From Burkholderiaceae bacterium (GTDB lineage Bacteria; Pseudomonadota; Gammaproteobacteria; Burkholderiales; Burkholderiaceae_C), in NCBI GenBank assembly GCA_016790175.1, contig JAEUPI010000140.1, forward strand, positions 1 to 64,000: 64,000 nt of DNA, written 5' to 3'. Shown here piece after piece: positions 10,579-22,077 of this stretch (position 1 is the stretch's first letter; every line of letters starts with the position of its first letter). A program made the translations under genes and the position numbers. Below the pieces are notes generated by a model that ran no database searches, had not been told where the DNA came from, and saw only the letters and a list, made by a program, of their open reading frames with translations.

Positions 10579-10619
10579 TTGACCGAGGGCAACCCGCACC
10601 GGGGCGCGGTGCGAATACT
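10579..10619 (+). promoter_or_regulatory. Fnr-type box and -10 element of the DksA-like gene
   Basis: TTGACCGAGGGCAA (10579-10592) again has the form TTGA-N6-GCAA. A -10-like AATACT stands at 10614-10619, exactly 21 bases after the box, the same distance as at the hemerythrin promoter. The start codon is at 10646, 53 bases from the box. The promoter is inferred; no transcript start is known. Confidence 0.5.
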
Positions 10620-10645
10620 CGCGGCATGCTGATCTGCAAGGTCCG

Positions 10646-10996
10646 ATGACTCGACTGCCTGGTCCCGCTGGTGCATCCGCCGGTCGCGAACTGAAGCGCT
10701 TGCTGCGCGAGCGGCAATGCGCGTTGCACCGCGAGTGGGCGTTGCACGTCCGCCACGACATCGGCGACGACGACTTGTTGCCGGCACGTCAACATGTGGA
10801 GGACGCGCTGGTGCAGGTGACGCAGGCCTTGGAGCGGGCCGAGCGCGGGCGCTACGGACTGTGCGTCTGCTGCAACCGGCCGATCGACTTCCAGCGGCTG
10901 CTCGTGCATCCGGCGGCGGCGCGTTGCTGGCCATGCCAGCAGGCTGCCGAGTCGGGCGGCGAGGCGTTGGCCGGTGAGGCCGACCTCGCACATTGA
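10646..10996 (+). CDS. DksA/TraR-type zinc-finger protein
   Basis: 116 residues: an N-terminal helical part that may form the coiled coil, then a C4 zinc finger with CVCC and CWPC pairs (about residues 73-98). Full-length DksA is about 150 residues; this is a shorter paralogue of the kind that binds in the RNA polymerase secondary channel. The coiled-coil tip lacks a clear DxxDxA motif, so DksA-like action on rRNA promoters is not certain. ATG at 10646. It is divergent from the Fnr-like gene and has its own Fnr-type box. Confidence 0.75.
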   Translation: MTRLPGPAGASAGRELKRLLRERQCALHREWALHVRHDIGDDDLLPARQHVEDALVQVTQALERAERGRYGLCVCCNRPIDFQRLLVHPAAARCWPCQQAAESGGEALAGEADLAH

Positions 10997-11033
10997 GTTC
11001 GGCGGCGGTCGGCTGCCCCGTCCCGAGGCCGCA

Positions 11034-11909
11034 TCAGACACCGACGCCGGAGCGCATCGGCGAGTGGTGCGTGACCTTGTAGAACCAGCGACGGGCGCCA
11101 CGCACGTCGAACCGTTGCCATCGCTGAGGATCCTGACGCAAACGGTCGGCAATCGCGTACAGAGCGAGCGGATTCATGCCCATGCCGATGTGGCTGGCAT
11201 GCACCTCGATGTTCTCGGTGTGGGGATGATGCGGATTGAGGCTGCACTGCCAGGCCACCACACCGTCGGTGCGTGAGTAGATCGACGTGGTCGGCACCGC
11301 CGGTGGCTCGCGCAATTGCGCGATCAGGTCGTGGTTGTCGGCCACCGACTGGCCGCTGACGAACTCGTAGAAGCGCCAGGCATTGGTGGCTCGCGGGTGC
11401 CCCGCGAACGGCGAGCCCAGCGTGATCACGCAGCGTACGGTGGCCGGTTGTTCCTTCGCCAGCTCGCGCGCATAGACGCCTCCGAGGCTCCAGCCGATGA
11501 GGCTCACCTTCTCGCGGTGCCGCTCTCCCAGATGGAGCAGACGCGCGCGACAGGCTTCAAGCACGCCGTGACGCGGGCCGAAATTGAAGCCTTGTTTCCA
11601 TGCGTGGACCGAATAGCCTCTTGCATGCAGAAAACTGCGCAACGGGGCGGTGCTGAAGTCCGACGCGCCCAGCCCCGGGAACACGAGCACCGGGTGTCCG
11701 TCGCCCGGCGGCAGCTTGTCGAGCCACGGCGCCGCCGCCAGCAACGCGGCGTACTCCCAGGGCGCGCGGGCCTCCATCATCATCAGCAACGCGCCCGGCG
11801 GCTGCAGCGCGTCGAGCGCTGTCGTCTCGGGCTGCGTGTCGGGCGCCTTGCCTGATCGGGGAATGGCCATGTCGAGCGCGCCGCGTGCTGCGAGTGGATC
11901 TGGGAGCAT
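11034..11909 (-). CDS. alpha/beta hydrolase (lipase/acyltransferase-like)
   Basis: 291 residues. The oxyanion and nucleophile motifs LVFPGLGASD and GWSLGG (catalytic Ser), a later Asp in YSRTDGVV and His in SHIGMGMNP form a serine hydrolase triad. The pattern resembles cytoplasmic PGAP1/lipase-like hydrolases; the substrate is unknown. Two ATG starts are possible (11909 and 11870) and neither has a good ribosome binding site. It follows the EamA gene on the minus strand by 86 bases and could be the last gene of the long nusA operon. Confidence 0.75.
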   Translation of the reverse strand: MLPDPLAARGALDMAIPRSGKAPDTQPETTALDALQPPGALLMMMEARAPWEYAALLAAAPWLDKLPPGDGHPVLVFPGLGASDFSTAPLRSFLHARGYSVHAWKQGFNFGPRHGVLEACRARLLHLGERHREKVSLIGWSLGGVYARELAKEQPATVRCVITLGSPFAGHPRATNAWRFYEFVSGQSVADNHDLIAQLREPPAVPTTSIYSRTDGVVAWQCSLNPHHPHTENIEVHASHIGMGMNPLALYAIADRLRQDPQRWQRFDVRGARRWFYKVTHHSPMRSGVGV

Positions 11910-11995
11910 GGTAGCCAGACCGACGGCGGCGGCTTAGTGCGTTCTCACCAGGGGCGCCTGTCGCCCGCGTGACAGGTTGGACAGATCGTGATCGT

Positions 11996-12922
11996 TCAGG
12001 TCGCCGCGCCCGGACACCCGGCCGCACCCGCGCGGCGTTCACGCAGGGCCAGAGCCTCGTTGGCGATCAATGCGCCGAGCACCAGCGTGCCGCCGACGAG
12101 CGCACTGGGCGCGGGCACCTCGCCGGCGCCGAGCCAGGCCCAGGCCACGCCGAAGATCACCTCGAGCAGCGCCAGCAGGGCGATCTCGGGCCCCGGCAAC
12201 ACCCTCGACAGCCGCACTGCCAGCAAACAGGGAATCGCCAGTTGCACGACGCCCAGCAGGGCCAGCAGCGACAGGTCGTGAGTCGAAGCCTGCAGTGGCA
12301 GCGCCAGAGGCCAGGTGACCAGCGCCGAGAGCACGGCGCCGACCATCACCGCCGGCAGCATATCGGGAGCATCGGCGTTTTCGTCCGGGTCGCCGCTGCC
12401 ATGCGAGACATGCTGCAGCAGCGTCCAGTTCACCGCGCCGGCGATCGGCACCGCCAACGCAACGCCCATCCCGGCCAGCGCACCGCTGCCAAGCGACATC
12501 TCCCGCCCGAACATCCAGGCGATGCCGACGCCGGCGACTCCGATGGCCACCCAGGTGCGGCGGTGCAGCCGATGACGCAGCACGACGCGCGCGAACACCG
12601 CAGTGACCAGCGGCGCGACAGCCAGGGTGACGAGCACGTTGGCCACGTTCGTCAACGTGATCGCGATCATGAAGGCGGTGTACATCACGGCCCAGCACAG
12701 GCCCGACAGCCACTGCGGCCAACCGGAGCGCAGCAGGCCGCGCCACAGTGCCTTGCCGCGCATGGCGCCAAGCGCCACGGCCAGCGCCACGGCCGTGAAG
12801 GCGCTGCGCCAGAAGGTGACTTCGAAACTGCGTGCGGCCTCGAGATGCCGCGTCACCACGCCGGCGATGCTCCACATCAGCGTGACCAGGACCATCAGCG
12901 CGACCGCGCGCGAATGAGTCAT
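11996..12922 (-). CDS. EamA/DMT-family transporter
   Basis: 308 residues with about ten hydrophobic helices in two repeats (LMVLVTLMWSIAGVVTRHLE at the start, second EamA unit from about residue 165), typical of inner-membrane drug/metabolite exporters. The ATG at 12922 lies 3 bases after the typA stop, so it is probably co-transcribed with typA at the end of the nusA operon. A poorly conserved, Ala/Arg-rich C-terminus follows the last helix. The substrate is unknown. Confidence 0.87.
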   Translation of the reverse strand: MTHSRAVALMVLVTLMWSIAGVVTRHLEAARSFEVTFWRSAFTAVALAVALGAMRGKALWRGLLRSGWPQWLSGLCWAVMYTAFMIAITLTNVANVLVTLAVAPLVTAVFARVVLRHRLHRRTWVAIGVAGVGIAWMFGREMSLGSGALAGMGVALAVPIAGAVNWTLLQHVSHGSGDPDENADAPDMLPAVMVGAVLSALVTWPLALPLQASTHDLSLLALLGVVQLAIPCLLAVRLSRVLPGPEIALLALLEVIFGVAWAWLGAGEVPAPSALVGGTLVLGALIANEALALRERRAGAAGCPGAAT

Positions 12923-12925
12923 CCG

Positions 12926-14755
<1,830 letters not shown>

Positions 14756-14758
14756 GAT

Positions 14759-15700
14759 TCAGGGCTCACGAGCCGAGGCGCAGACCTGCACCTCGGCCGG
14801 ACTCAACAGGCGGTCGGCGATCAGCTCGCCAGCCGTGACGTGGCCGCTGCCGAGAAAAGCGCGCGGTGAGTCGGCGTAGACACGCACGGCCGGTGCATCG
14901 GCCGCCGTGACCCGTCGACGAAGGCCCGTCAGGAAACGTGCGGCGTCGTCGCGTTCGAGGCAGAACGCGGGCCACAGCGCGAGCAGGCAGTCGGTCGGAT
15001 GGAGTACCGCATCGCGCGAAGCGACGTCGAGGGCGTCCAGCTTCTCGAAGCTCACCGTGTCGTCGAGCCGGAGCGGGCCCGAAGCCGTGCGCCGCAGGGC
15101 ACTCAGGTGCGCGCCGCAGCCGAGCGCCTGGCCGATATCGTCGGCCAGCGTCCGAATATAGGTTCCTTTGCTGCAGGCCACGTCGATGACGAGTGCCGCG
15201 CCCTCGAGGCTCACTCGGCGGATGTGATGGATCCGTACCGGCCGGGCCTGCCGTTCGACCTCCACGCCGGCGCGGGCGTAGTCGTACAGCGCACGTCCGT
15301 CCTTCTTCAGCGCTGAGTACATTGGCGGCAGCTGCGTGATCGAGCCTTCAAACTGTCTCAGCACGGTGTCCACCTGCCCGGGCGCCAGATCGACCGGTTT
15401 GCGCTCGACGACCGCCGTTTCACGATCGCCCGAGGCCGTGCGTTCGCCGAGTTGGAGCGTGGCACGATAGGCCTTGTCGGCGTCGAGGCTTGCCTGGGCG
15501 AATTTGGTCGCGGCGCCGAAGCAGATCGGCAGAAGCCCGGACGCCAGTGGGTCGAGCGTGCCGGTGTGGCCGGCCTTCTCGGCGTGGTACAGCCGCTTCG
15601 CGCGCTGCAACGCCTGATTGCTCGTCAGGCCGGCCGGTTTGTCGAGCAGCAGCACGCCGTGCACCGGGCGGCGCGGCTGACGAGGGACGTTGGGGTTCAT
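14759..15700 (-). CDS. truB: tRNA pseudouridine(55) synthase
   Basis: 313 residues. TruB makes pseudouridine 55 in the T-loop of all tRNAs. The catalytic motif [11 protein letters not shown], with the aspartate nucleophile, and [14 protein letters not shown] are present; [15 protein letters not shown] and the C-terminal PUA-like part follow. The ATG at 15698-15700 overlaps the rbfA TGA (ATGA). It sits at its normal place after rbfA in the nusA-infB operon. Confidence 0.97.
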   Translation of the reverse strand: MNPNVPRQPRRPVHGVLLLDKPAGLTSNQALQRAKRLYHAEKAGHTGTLDPLASGLLPICFGAATKFAQASLDADKAYRATLQLGERTASGDRETAVVERKPVDLAPGQVDTVLRQFEGSITQLPPMYSALKKDGRALYDYARAGVEVERQARPVRIHHIRRVSLEGAALVIDVACSKGTYIRTLADDIGQALGCGAHLSALRRTASGPLRLDDTVSFEKLDALDVASRDAVLHPTDCLLALWPAFCLERDDAARFLTGLRRRVTAADAPAVRVYADSPRAFLGSGHVTAGELIADRLLSPAEVQVCASAREP

Positions 15701-16068
15701 GCGTCGTCGTCCTGCGCCCGAGTGGCATTGGCCTTGCGGATCAGCGCGCTCAGCTCGGCGGCACGCTCGGTGCTGCGGTCGAACTGGAAGTGCAGCGTCG
15801 GCACGGTGTGGATGGCCAGGCGCTTGAACAGGCCGTTGCGCAGGTACCCCGCCGCTTCGTTCAGCGCGGTTTCGCAGGCCTGGGCGTCGCCGACCAGCAG
15901 CGAGAAGAAGACCTTGGCGTGCGCATAGTCCGGTGACACCTCGACGGCGTTGATCGTCAGCATGCCGATGCGCGGGTCCTTCAGCCCACGAATCAGCTCG
16001 GCCAGATCGCGCTGGATCTGGTCGGCGACGCGGAATCCGCGATTGGGGGTGGCCTTCTTGTGGCGCAT
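15697..16068 (-). CDS. rbfA: 30S ribosome-binding factor A
   Basis: 123 residues, normal for the family. RbfA is a KH-fold protein that binds the 30S subunit during late 16S rRNA maturation and in cold adaptation. Family features include [14 protein letters not shown] near the N-terminus, [15 protein letters not shown] and the VPTLHFQFD strand with the C-terminal helix. It lies 86 bases after infB and overlaps truB by four bases. Confidence 0.96.
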   Translation of the reverse strand: MRHKKATPNRGFRVADQIQRDLAELIRGLKDPRIGMLTINAVEVSPDYAHAKVFFSLLVGDAQACETALNEAAGYLRNGLFKRLAIHTVPTLHFQFDRSTERAAELSALIRKANATRAQDDDA

Positions 16069-16099
16069 GGAATGGATCGTCGAGGGACTTCAGAAGCGA

Positions 16100-16130
16100 G
16101 AACCCCGCCGTCTCGTCGAGGGCGGGGTTC
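16100..16130 (-). other. intercistronic hairpin between infB and rbfA
   Basis: Perfect 10-base-pair stem: GAACCCCGCC at 16100-16109 and GGCGGGGTTC at 16121-16130, loop of 11 bases. No T-tract follows on the minus strand, so it is not a normal intrinsic terminator. It may be an RNase processing or mRNA stability element inside the operon. Confidence 0.6.
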
Positions 16131-16154
16131 GCACGGGCTGGCGAAACTCCGCAA

Positions 16155-18956
16155 TCACAGCGTGCGGGCGATCTCCTTGATCTCGAAGAACTCCAGCTGA
16201 TCGCCTTCGGCAATGTCGTTGTAGCCCTTGACGTTGAGGCCGCACTCGAAGCCCTCCTTGACCTCGCGCACATCGTCCTTGAAGCGCTTGAGGCTGTCGA
16301 GCTCGCCGGTGAAGACCACCACGTTGTCGCGCAGGATCCGCACGCGTGCGGCGCGGCGCACCACACCCGCGGTGACCATGCAGCCGGCGATCGCCCCGAC
16401 CTTGCTGATGCGGAACACCTGACGGATCTCGGCATTGCCGATGATCTCCTCCTTCTGTTCCGGCGCCAGCATGCCGGCCATGGCCGCCTTCACATCGTCG
16501 ACGGCGTCATAGATGATGTTGTAGTAGCGGATGTCGATGCCGCTGCCCTCGGCGAGCTTGCGCGCACCGGCATCGGCGCGCGTGTTGAAGCCGACGATGA
16601 CGGCCTTGGACGCGATCGCGAGATTCACGTCGCTCTCGCTGATGCCACCCACGGCCGCGTGAACGACCTGGACCTTGACCTCGTCGGTCGAGAGCTTGAG
16701 CAGCGACTGGGCCAGCGCCTCCTGCGAACCCTGCACGTCGGCCTTGATGATCAGCGACAGGGTCTGCACCTGTCCTTCGCCCATCTGCTCGAACATGTTC
16801 TCGAGCTTGGCCGCCTGCTGCTTCGCGAGCTTGACGTCGCGGTACTTGCCCTGGCGGAAGGTGGCGATCTCGCGTGCACGACGTTCGTCGGCCAGCACCA
16901 TGAAATCGTCTCCGGCCTGGGGCACCTCGGTCAGGCCTTGAATCTCCACGGGAATCGACGGTCCGGCCTCGCCGCAGGGCTTGCCGTCCTCGTCGAGCAT
17001 CGCGCGCACGCGGCCGTAGCTGGCACCGGCCAGCACCACGTCGCCGCGCTTGAGCGTGCCCGACTGCACCAGGACGGTGGCCACCGGGCCGCGGCCCTTG
17101 TCGAGCTGGGCCTCGATGACCAGGCCTTTGGCCGACGCCTCGGTCGGCGCCTTGAGTTCCAGCACTTCGGCCTGCAGCAGCACCTGCTCCAGCAGATCGT
17201 CGATACCCTGCCCGGTCTTTGCGGACACCGGCACGAACGGCGAATCACCGCCGAACTCCTCGGGCACCACCTGCTCGGCGACGAGCTCGTTCTTCACGCG
17301 TTCGGGGTTGGCCTCGGGCTTGTCGATCTTGTTCATCGCCACCACGATCGGCACGCTGGCCGCCTTGGCATGGTGGATCGCTTCCTTGGTCTGCGGCATC
17401 ACGCCATCGTCGGCTGCCACCACCAGGATCACGATGTCGGTGGCCTTGGCGCCGCGCGCGCGCATCGCCGTGAATGCGGCGTGGCCCGGCGTGTCGAGGA
17501 AGGTGATCACGCCACGCGGCGTCTCGACATGGTAGGCGCCGATGTGCTGCGTGATGCCGCCGGCCTCGCCCGCCGCCACGCGCGTGGAGCGGATGTAGTC
17601 GAGCAGCGAGGTCTTGCCGTGGTCCACGTGGCCCATCACGGTGACCACCGGCGCGCGCGGCTTGCCTTCGCCGGTCTGCGCCGCCTGCTCTTCCTCGGAG
17701 AACGCCTCGGGGTCGTCGAGTTTCGCGGCCAGCGCCTTGTGTCCCATCTCCTCGACCACGATCATCGCCGTCTCCTGGTCGAGCTGCTGGTTGATCGTGA
17801 CCATCTGGCCGAGCTGCATCAGCTTCTTGATGACCTCGCTGGCCTTGACCGACATCTTATGGGCCAGGTCGGCCACGCTGATGGTCTCGGGGATATGCAC
17901 CTCCTGCACCACCGCCTCGGCCGGCGGCACGAAAGCCGGTGCGTCGTCGCTGCGATCGCCCTTGCGTGCACCGCGCGGCGCACGCCATCCGGCGCGCGCA
18001 CCGCCGGCGTCACCGCGGGTCTTCAGCGTGCGTTTCTTGGCGGCGTCGTCGGCCCAGCTCGACGACAGCTTCTCGGACTTGACCGACTTCTTGTCGCCGG
18101 GCTTGGCCGTCGTCGACGGCGCGGCCGGGGCGCCTGCGGCGGCCTTGGGCTTGTGAATCGTGCCCTTGATGCCTTCTGCCGCCGGCTTGGCCTCCTCGGG
18201 CTTCTTGGCCGTGAGCACCTTCTTGGGGGCGGCCATCATCGCGCGAATGGCCGCGGCCTCGGCCTCGGCCGACCGGCGGCGGTTTTCAAGTTCGCCGGCG
18301 CGCGCCTTCTCGGCCTCCGCATCGGCGGCCTTGACGACCCGTAGGGCCGGCTTGGCTGGTGCCGCAGGAGCGACGGGGGCCACCGGCGCTGCCGGCATCG
18401 CCTCTGTCGGCGACGCAACCGGCGCGGCCGCTTCGGCGTCGGCTCGCACGGCCGCTTCGGCAGCGGCCCGGGCTGCCTCTTCAGCGGCCTCGCGCTCGCG
18501 GCGTTCGTTCTCTTCACGCTGGCGGCGTGCCGCGTCTTCTTCCTGTCGCCGCAGCAATTCCGACTGGCGCTGCGCCTCCGCTTCGCGACGCTGCAGTTCC
18601 GCGGCGTCGATCACCGGTGCGACCGGTTCCTCGACCATCGGGGCCGCCGGTGTGTCCTCGCGCTTGACGAACACCCGCTTCTTGCGCACCTCGACCTGAA
18701 TCGTGCGTGCCTTGCCGGAGGCGTCGGCCTGCTTGATTTCGCTCGTGCTCTTGCGCGTGAGCGTGATCTTCTTGCGTTCGGCGCCGCCGGTGCCATGCGC
18801 CGAGCGCAGGAACTCCAGCAGACGTTCCTTGTCGGCGTCGGTCAGCTTGTCGTCGGGCGACTGCTTGGCCAGGCCGGCCGATTGCAGCTGCTCGATCAAT
18901 GCCCCGGCCGGCCGATTGAGTTCGGCGGCGAACTGGGCCACGGTGGTGACGGCCAT
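16155..18956 (-). CDS. infB: translation initiation factor IF-2
   Basis: 933 residues. IF-2 is the GTPase that brings initiator tRNA to the 30S subunit and promotes subunit joining. The N-terminal IF2N domain ([15 protein letters not shown]) is followed by a long Ala/Glu/Arg/Lys-rich linker (about residues 90-340), a second IF2N-like unit ([22 protein letters not shown]), then the G domain with [25 protein letters not shown] and NKIDKPEA, and the C-terminal barrels that bind fMet-tRNA. It lies 50 bases after nusA in the operon. Confidence 0.98.
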   Translation of the reverse strand: MAVTTVAQFAAELNRPAGALIEQLQSAGLAKQSPDDKLTDADKERLLEFLRSAHGTGGAERKKITLTRKSTSEIKQADASGKARTIQVEVRKKRVFVKREDTPAAPMVEEPVAPVIDAAELQRREAEAQRQSELLRRQEEDAARRQREENERREREAAEEAARAAAEAAVRADAEAAAPVASPTEAMPAAPVAPVAPAAPAKPALRVVKAADAEAEKARAGELENRRRSAEAEAAAIRAMMAAPKKVLTAKKPEEAKPAAEGIKGTIHKPKAAAGAPAAPSTTAKPGDKKSVKSEKLSSSWADDAAKKRTLKTRGDAGGARAGWRAPRGARKGDRSDDAPAFVPPAEAVVQEVHIPETISVADLAHKMSVKASEVIKKLMQLGQMVTINQQLDQETAMIVVEEMGHKALAAKLDDPEAFSEEEQAAQTGEGKPRAPVVTVMGHVDHGKTSLLDYIRSTRVAAGEAGGITQHIGAYHVETPRGVITFLDTPGHAAFTAMRARGAKATDIVILVVAADDGVMPQTKEAIHHAKAASVPIVVAMNKIDKPEANPERVKNELVAEQVVPEEFGGDSPFVPVSAKTGQGIDDLLEQVLLQAEVLELKAPTEASAKGLVIEAQLDKGRGPVATVLVQSGTLKRGDVVLAGASYGRVRAMLDEDGKPCGEAGPSIPVEIQGLTEVPQAGDDFMVLADERRAREIATFRQGKYRDVKLAKQQAAKLENMFEQMGEGQVQTLSLIIKADVQGSQEALAQSLLKLSTDEVKVQVVHAAVGGISESDVNLAIASKAVIVGFNTRADAGARKLAEGSGIDIRYYNIIYDAVDDVKAAMAGMLAPEQKEEIIGNAEIRQVFRISKVGAIAGCMVTAGVVRRAARVRILRDNVVVFTGELDSLKRFKDDVREVKEGFECGLNVKGYNDIAEGDQLEFFEIKEIARTL

Positions 18957-19006
18957 TGCTGCGTTTCCTTGGTATGAGCTCTGCGTGCGGTCGTTGTCTC
19001 GACGGT

Positions 19007-20485
19007 TCAGGCGGTGAACCAGTGCTCTCGGGCCTTCATGATCAACGCCTTGGCCCGCTCGTCGTCAACGCCGGTCAGCTCCTGCAGTTCGTCGACCGCC
19101 AGATCGGCCAACCCGTCACGGGTGTGCACGCCGCCATCGGCCAGCTTGGCGATCAACTCGGGGGTCAGCCCTTCGAGATCGCGCAGATCCTGCGAGACCT
19201 CGTCGACGCGCTCCTCGCGCGCGATCTCCATCGTCAAGAGTGCGTCCTTGGCACGGGTGCGCAGTTCGTTGACGGTGTCCTCGTCGAAGGATTCGATCTC
19301 GAGCATCTCCTGCAGCGGCACGTAGGCCACTTCTTCCAGGCTGGTGAAGCCCTCGGCGATCAGGATGTCGGCAACCTCCTCGTCGACATCGAGCTTCTCG
19401 ACGAACAGCTTGCGAACGGCATCGGATTCCTGCGCCTGCTTGGCACTGGACTCGTCGGCCGTCATGATGTTGATGCGCCAGCCCGTCAGCTCGGAGGCCA
19501 GGCGCACGTTCTGGCCGCCGCGGCCGATCGCGATCGCGAGGTTCTCTTCGTCGACCACCACGTCCATCGCGTGCTTCTCCTCGTCGACGACGATCGACTG
19601 CACGTTCGCAGGCGCCAGTGCGCCGATCACGAACTGCGCCGGATCGTCGGACCACAGGACGATGTCGACCCGCTCGCCGGCCAGCTCATTGGTCACCGCG
19701 TTGACGCGTGAGCCGCGCACGCCGACGCAGGTGCCGATCGGATCGACCCGTTTGTCGTGAGACTGCACGGCGATCTTGGCCCGTGACCCGGCGTCTCGCG
19801 CGCAACTCTTGATCTCCAGCAGCCCCTGCTCGATTTCGGGCACCTCCTGCGCGAACAGCTCCATCATGAAACCGGGCGACGAACGCGACAGCAAGATCTG
19901 CGGACCGCGAGCGGTAGGGTCGATGCCGCTGATGAACGCACGAACACGGTCGCCGGTGCGCAGGTTCTCCTTGGCAATCATCTCGTTGCGCTTCAGGCGG
20001 CCCTCGACACGCCCCGATTCGACGACGAGGTCGCCCTTGTCGAGGCGCTTGACCGTGCCGACGAAGATCTTGTCGCCGCGCGACAGGAAATCATTGAGCA
20101 ACTGTTCGCGCTCGGCATCGCGGATCTTCTGCAGGATGACCTGCTTGGCGGCCTGCGCACCGATGCGGCCGATCGGCACCGAGTCGATCGGTTCCTCGAT
20201 GTAATCGCCGACCTCGATGTCGGCGATGCGGTCGACCGCATCGCTGAGCATCTCTTCGGAGTCTGGGTTCTGCAGCCCGGCCTCGTCGGGCACGACCAGC
20301 CAGCGGCGGAAGGACTCGTACTCGCCGGTGTCGCGGTCGACGGCCACGCGAATGTCCACCTCACCACCGTGCAGCTTCTTCGTGGCTTGCGCCAATGCGG
20401 ACTCGACTGCGCCGAACACCACCTCGCGGTCGACGCTCTTCTCACGGGAGATGGCGTCCACCAGCATCAGCATTTCGCGATTCAT
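19007..20485 (-). CDS. nusA: transcription termination/antitermination protein NusA
   Basis: 492 residues. NusA binds RNA polymerase and modulates pausing, intrinsic and Rho-dependent termination, and rRNA antitermination. The order is the N-terminal polymerase-binding domain ([20 protein letters not shown]), S1 domain ([14 protein letters not shown]), KH1 and KH2 ([24 protein letters not shown]), and two acidic C-terminal repeats as in proteobacterial NusA. The ATG at 20483-20485 overlaps the rimP TGA. NusA is a candidate regulator of its own operon through the leader hairpin at 21099-21128. Confidence 0.98.
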   Translation of the reverse strand: MNREMLMLVDAISREKSVDREVVFGAVESALAQATKKLHGGEVDIRVAVDRDTGEYESFRRWLVVPDEAGLQNPDSEEMLSDAVDRIADIEVGDYIEEPIDSVPIGRIGAQAAKQVILQKIRDAEREQLLNDFLSRGDKIFVGTVKRLDKGDLVVESGRVEGRLKRNEMIAKENLRTGDRVRAFISGIDPTARGPQILLSRSSPGFMMELFAQEVPEIEQGLLEIKSCARDAGSRAKIAVQSHDKRVDPIGTCVGVRGSRVNAVTNELAGERVDIVLWSDDPAQFVIGALAPANVQSIVVDEEKHAMDVVVDEENLAIAIGRGGQNVRLASELTGWRINIMTADESSAKQAQESDAVRKLFVEKLDVDEEVADILIAEGFTSLEEVAYVPLQEMLEIESFDEDTVNELRTRAKDALLTMEIAREERVDEVSQDLRDLEGLTPELIAKLADGGVHTRDGLADLAVDELQELTGVDDERAKALIMKAREHWFTA

Positions 20486-21066
20486 CGTTCTACCCTCGTC
20501 ACTTCGGCCGCCGGCGCGCGCCGCCCGCGGCTGCCTGCGGGCGCACTCGCCTGCCCATCCGCAGAAGACGGACGGGCCGGGCCCCGCCGCCCCTTGAAAT
20601 CCACCTGCGGCACGAGACGCGCATCACGCACCTCGGCCAACTCGAAATCCAGCGCCCGCTGCGGTTGCCCCTGCTCGGGCAACTCGAGCCGCCAGGCGCC
20701 GTCGCGCGCGCACAGCCGGCCGCGCCACTTCTTGCGTCCCTCGAACGGCAGCCGCAGCGTCAGCTCGATCTCGCTGCCGGCGAACCGCGCCCAATCGGCC
20801 GGCCGGCGCAGCGGCCGGTCCAGTCCGGGCGAGGACACCTCGAGCCTCGCGTAGTCGACGCCGTCGACCTGCAGCGCATACTGCAACTGCCGGGTGACGC
20901 GCTCGCAATCGTCCACGGTGATGAACTCGCCACCACCCGTTTCGTAGGTCCTTCCGGGTCGGCGATCGATGAACACGCGCAGCAATCCGCCTGCCGATCG
21001 TTCGAGATCGACCAGGTCGTAGCCCATCGCTTCGACCGTGCGTTCGACCGACTGCTGCCAGCTCAT
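20482..21066 (-). CDS. rimP: ribosome maturation factor RimP
   Basis: 194 residues. RimP acts in assembly of the 30S subunit. [27 protein letters not shown] and [10 protein letters not shown] are family signatures. The ATG at 21064-21066 starts the first gene of the leftward nusA operon. The C-terminus is longer than in E. coli RimP and rich in Arg, Ala and Pro, a tail often variable in Burkholderiales. The frame continues upstream without a stop but that part covers the promoter. Confidence 0.95.
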   Translation of the reverse strand: MSWQQSVERTVEAMGYDLVDLERSAGGLLRVFIDRRPGRTYETGGGEFITVDDCERVTRQLQYALQVDGVDYARLEVSSPGLDRPLRRPADWARFAGSEIELTLRLPFEGRKKWRGRLCARDGAWRLELPEQGQPQRALDFELAEVRDARLVPQVDFKGRRGPARPSSADGQASAPAGSRGRRAPAAEVTRVER

Positions 21067-21098
21067 GTGTTCGTGCGTCACCTTCGATGCGGTCAAGC

Positions 21099-21128
21099 AA
21101 AAAAAATGGGCTGGAAAACTCCGCCCAT
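21099..21128 (-). terminator. intrinsic-terminator-like hairpin in the rimP-nusA leader (putative attenuator)
   Basis: On the minus strand ATGGGC (21128-21123) pairs with GCCCAT (21111-21106) around a short loop whose GGA and TCC can pair further, followed by a run of T (8 A on the plus strand, 21099-21106). It lies between the promoter (-10 at 21152-21157) and the rimP start (21066). No minus-strand gene is upstream, so it cannot simply end another transcript. It would terminate after about 45 bases of leader unless read through. Confidence 0.65.
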
Positions 21129-21151
21129 TCAGCGCATGAAACGAAAACGGG

Positions 21152-21180
21152 ATTCTACTCTGCAAGACCCGTACCCGCAA
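21152..21180 (-). promoter_or_regulatory. sigma-70-type promoter of the rimP-nusA-infB operon
   Basis: Reading the minus strand, TTGCGG (21180-21175) and TAGAAT (21157-21152) are separated by 17 bases, the ideal spacing. The predicted transcript start is near 21145, upstream of the leader hairpin. The -10 sequence TAGAAT also occurs ahead of several other genes in the window. Confidence 0.6.
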
Positions 21181-21253
21181 GACGAACCGGTCGGCGCCCG
21201 ACCCCATGCGAGAATCCCGCGCCGTCGCCACTGCCCTACCCCCTAAGAAGCCC

Positions 21254-22042
21254 ATGGGATTCCTCGCCGGAAAGCGCCTGCTGATCACGGGCGTGCTGAA
21301 CAACCGTTCGATCGCCTACGGCATTGCCCGGGCCTGCCACCGCGAGGGAGCCGAGCTGGCCTTCAGCTACCAGGGCGAACGCTTCAGGGATCGCATCGCC
21401 GAGTTCGCGGCTGAGTTCGGCTCGTCGCTGATCTTCGAGTGCGATGTATCGGACGATGCGCAGATCGACCGCCTGTTCGGACAGCTCGGTCAGGCCTGGC
21501 CGCAATTCGACGGCTTTGTGCATGCCATTGCCTTCGCACCTCGGGAGGCCATCGCCGGCGACTTTCTCGACGGCATGACCCGCGAGAACTTCCGCATCGC
21601 TCACGAGATCTCGGCCTACAGCTTCCCGGCAATGGCCAAGGCGGCACTGCCCTATCTGCGTAGCGGGGCGGCCCTGTTGACGCTGAGCTATCTGGGTGCG
21701 GTGCGCTACGTGCCGAACTACAACACCATGGGCCTGGCCAAGGCGTCGCTCGAGGCCAGCGTGCGCTTTCTGGCCCAGAGCCTCGGCCCGCGCGGCATCC
21801 GCGTCAACGGCATCTCGGCCGGGCCGATCAAGACGCTGGCGGCCTCGGGCATCAAGGACTTCGGCAAGCTGCTCACCGAGTTCGCCGCCACGACACCCAT
21901 TCGTCGCACGATCACGATCGACGACGTGGGCAACGTGGCGGCATTCCTGCTTTCGGATCTGGCCGGAGGCGTGAGTGCCGAGATCACCTATGTCGACGGC
22001 GGGTTCAGCCAGGTCGCCCTGACCGACGCGGCCGCCGGCTGA
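21254..22042 (+). CDS. fabI: enoyl-[acyl-carrier-protein] reductase (NADH), FabI
   Basis: 262 residues. FabI reduces the trans-2-enoyl-ACP in each round of type II fatty acid synthesis and is the target of triclosan-type inhibitors. The short-chain dehydrogenase fold begins with [17 protein letters not shown]; the catalytic residues Tyr146, Tyr156 and Lys163 have the same numbers as in E. coli FabI, in [13 protein letters not shown]. The ATG at 21254 with AAGAAG just upstream is chosen over an in-frame start 16 codons earlier. Divergent from rimP. Confidence 0.96.
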   Translation: MGFLAGKRLLITGVLNNRSIAYGIARACHREGAELAFSYQGERFRDRIAEFAAEFGSSLIFECDVSDDAQIDRLFGQLGQAWPQFDGFVHAIAFAPREAIAGDFLDGMTRENFRIAHEISAYSFPAMAKAALPYLRSGAALLTLSYLGAVRYVPNYNTMGLAKASLEASVRFLAQSLGPRGIRVNGISAGPIKTLAASGIKDFGKLLTEFAATTPIRRTITIDDVGNVAAFLLSDLAGGVSAEITYVDGGFSQVALTDAAAG

Positions 22043-22077
22043 GCTCGGGTGCGGCCGCAGGCCGCCGGAGAACTCAC

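Noticed and set aside
16659..18344. 561-codon plus-strand frame opposite infB
   Set aside because: Antisense shadow of a conserved IF-2 coding region.
22051..22065. Hairpin GCGGCC-GCA-GGCCGC between fabI and the decarboxylase gene as a terminator
   Set aside because: Only six base pairs, no T-tract on either strand, and common by chance at this GC content.
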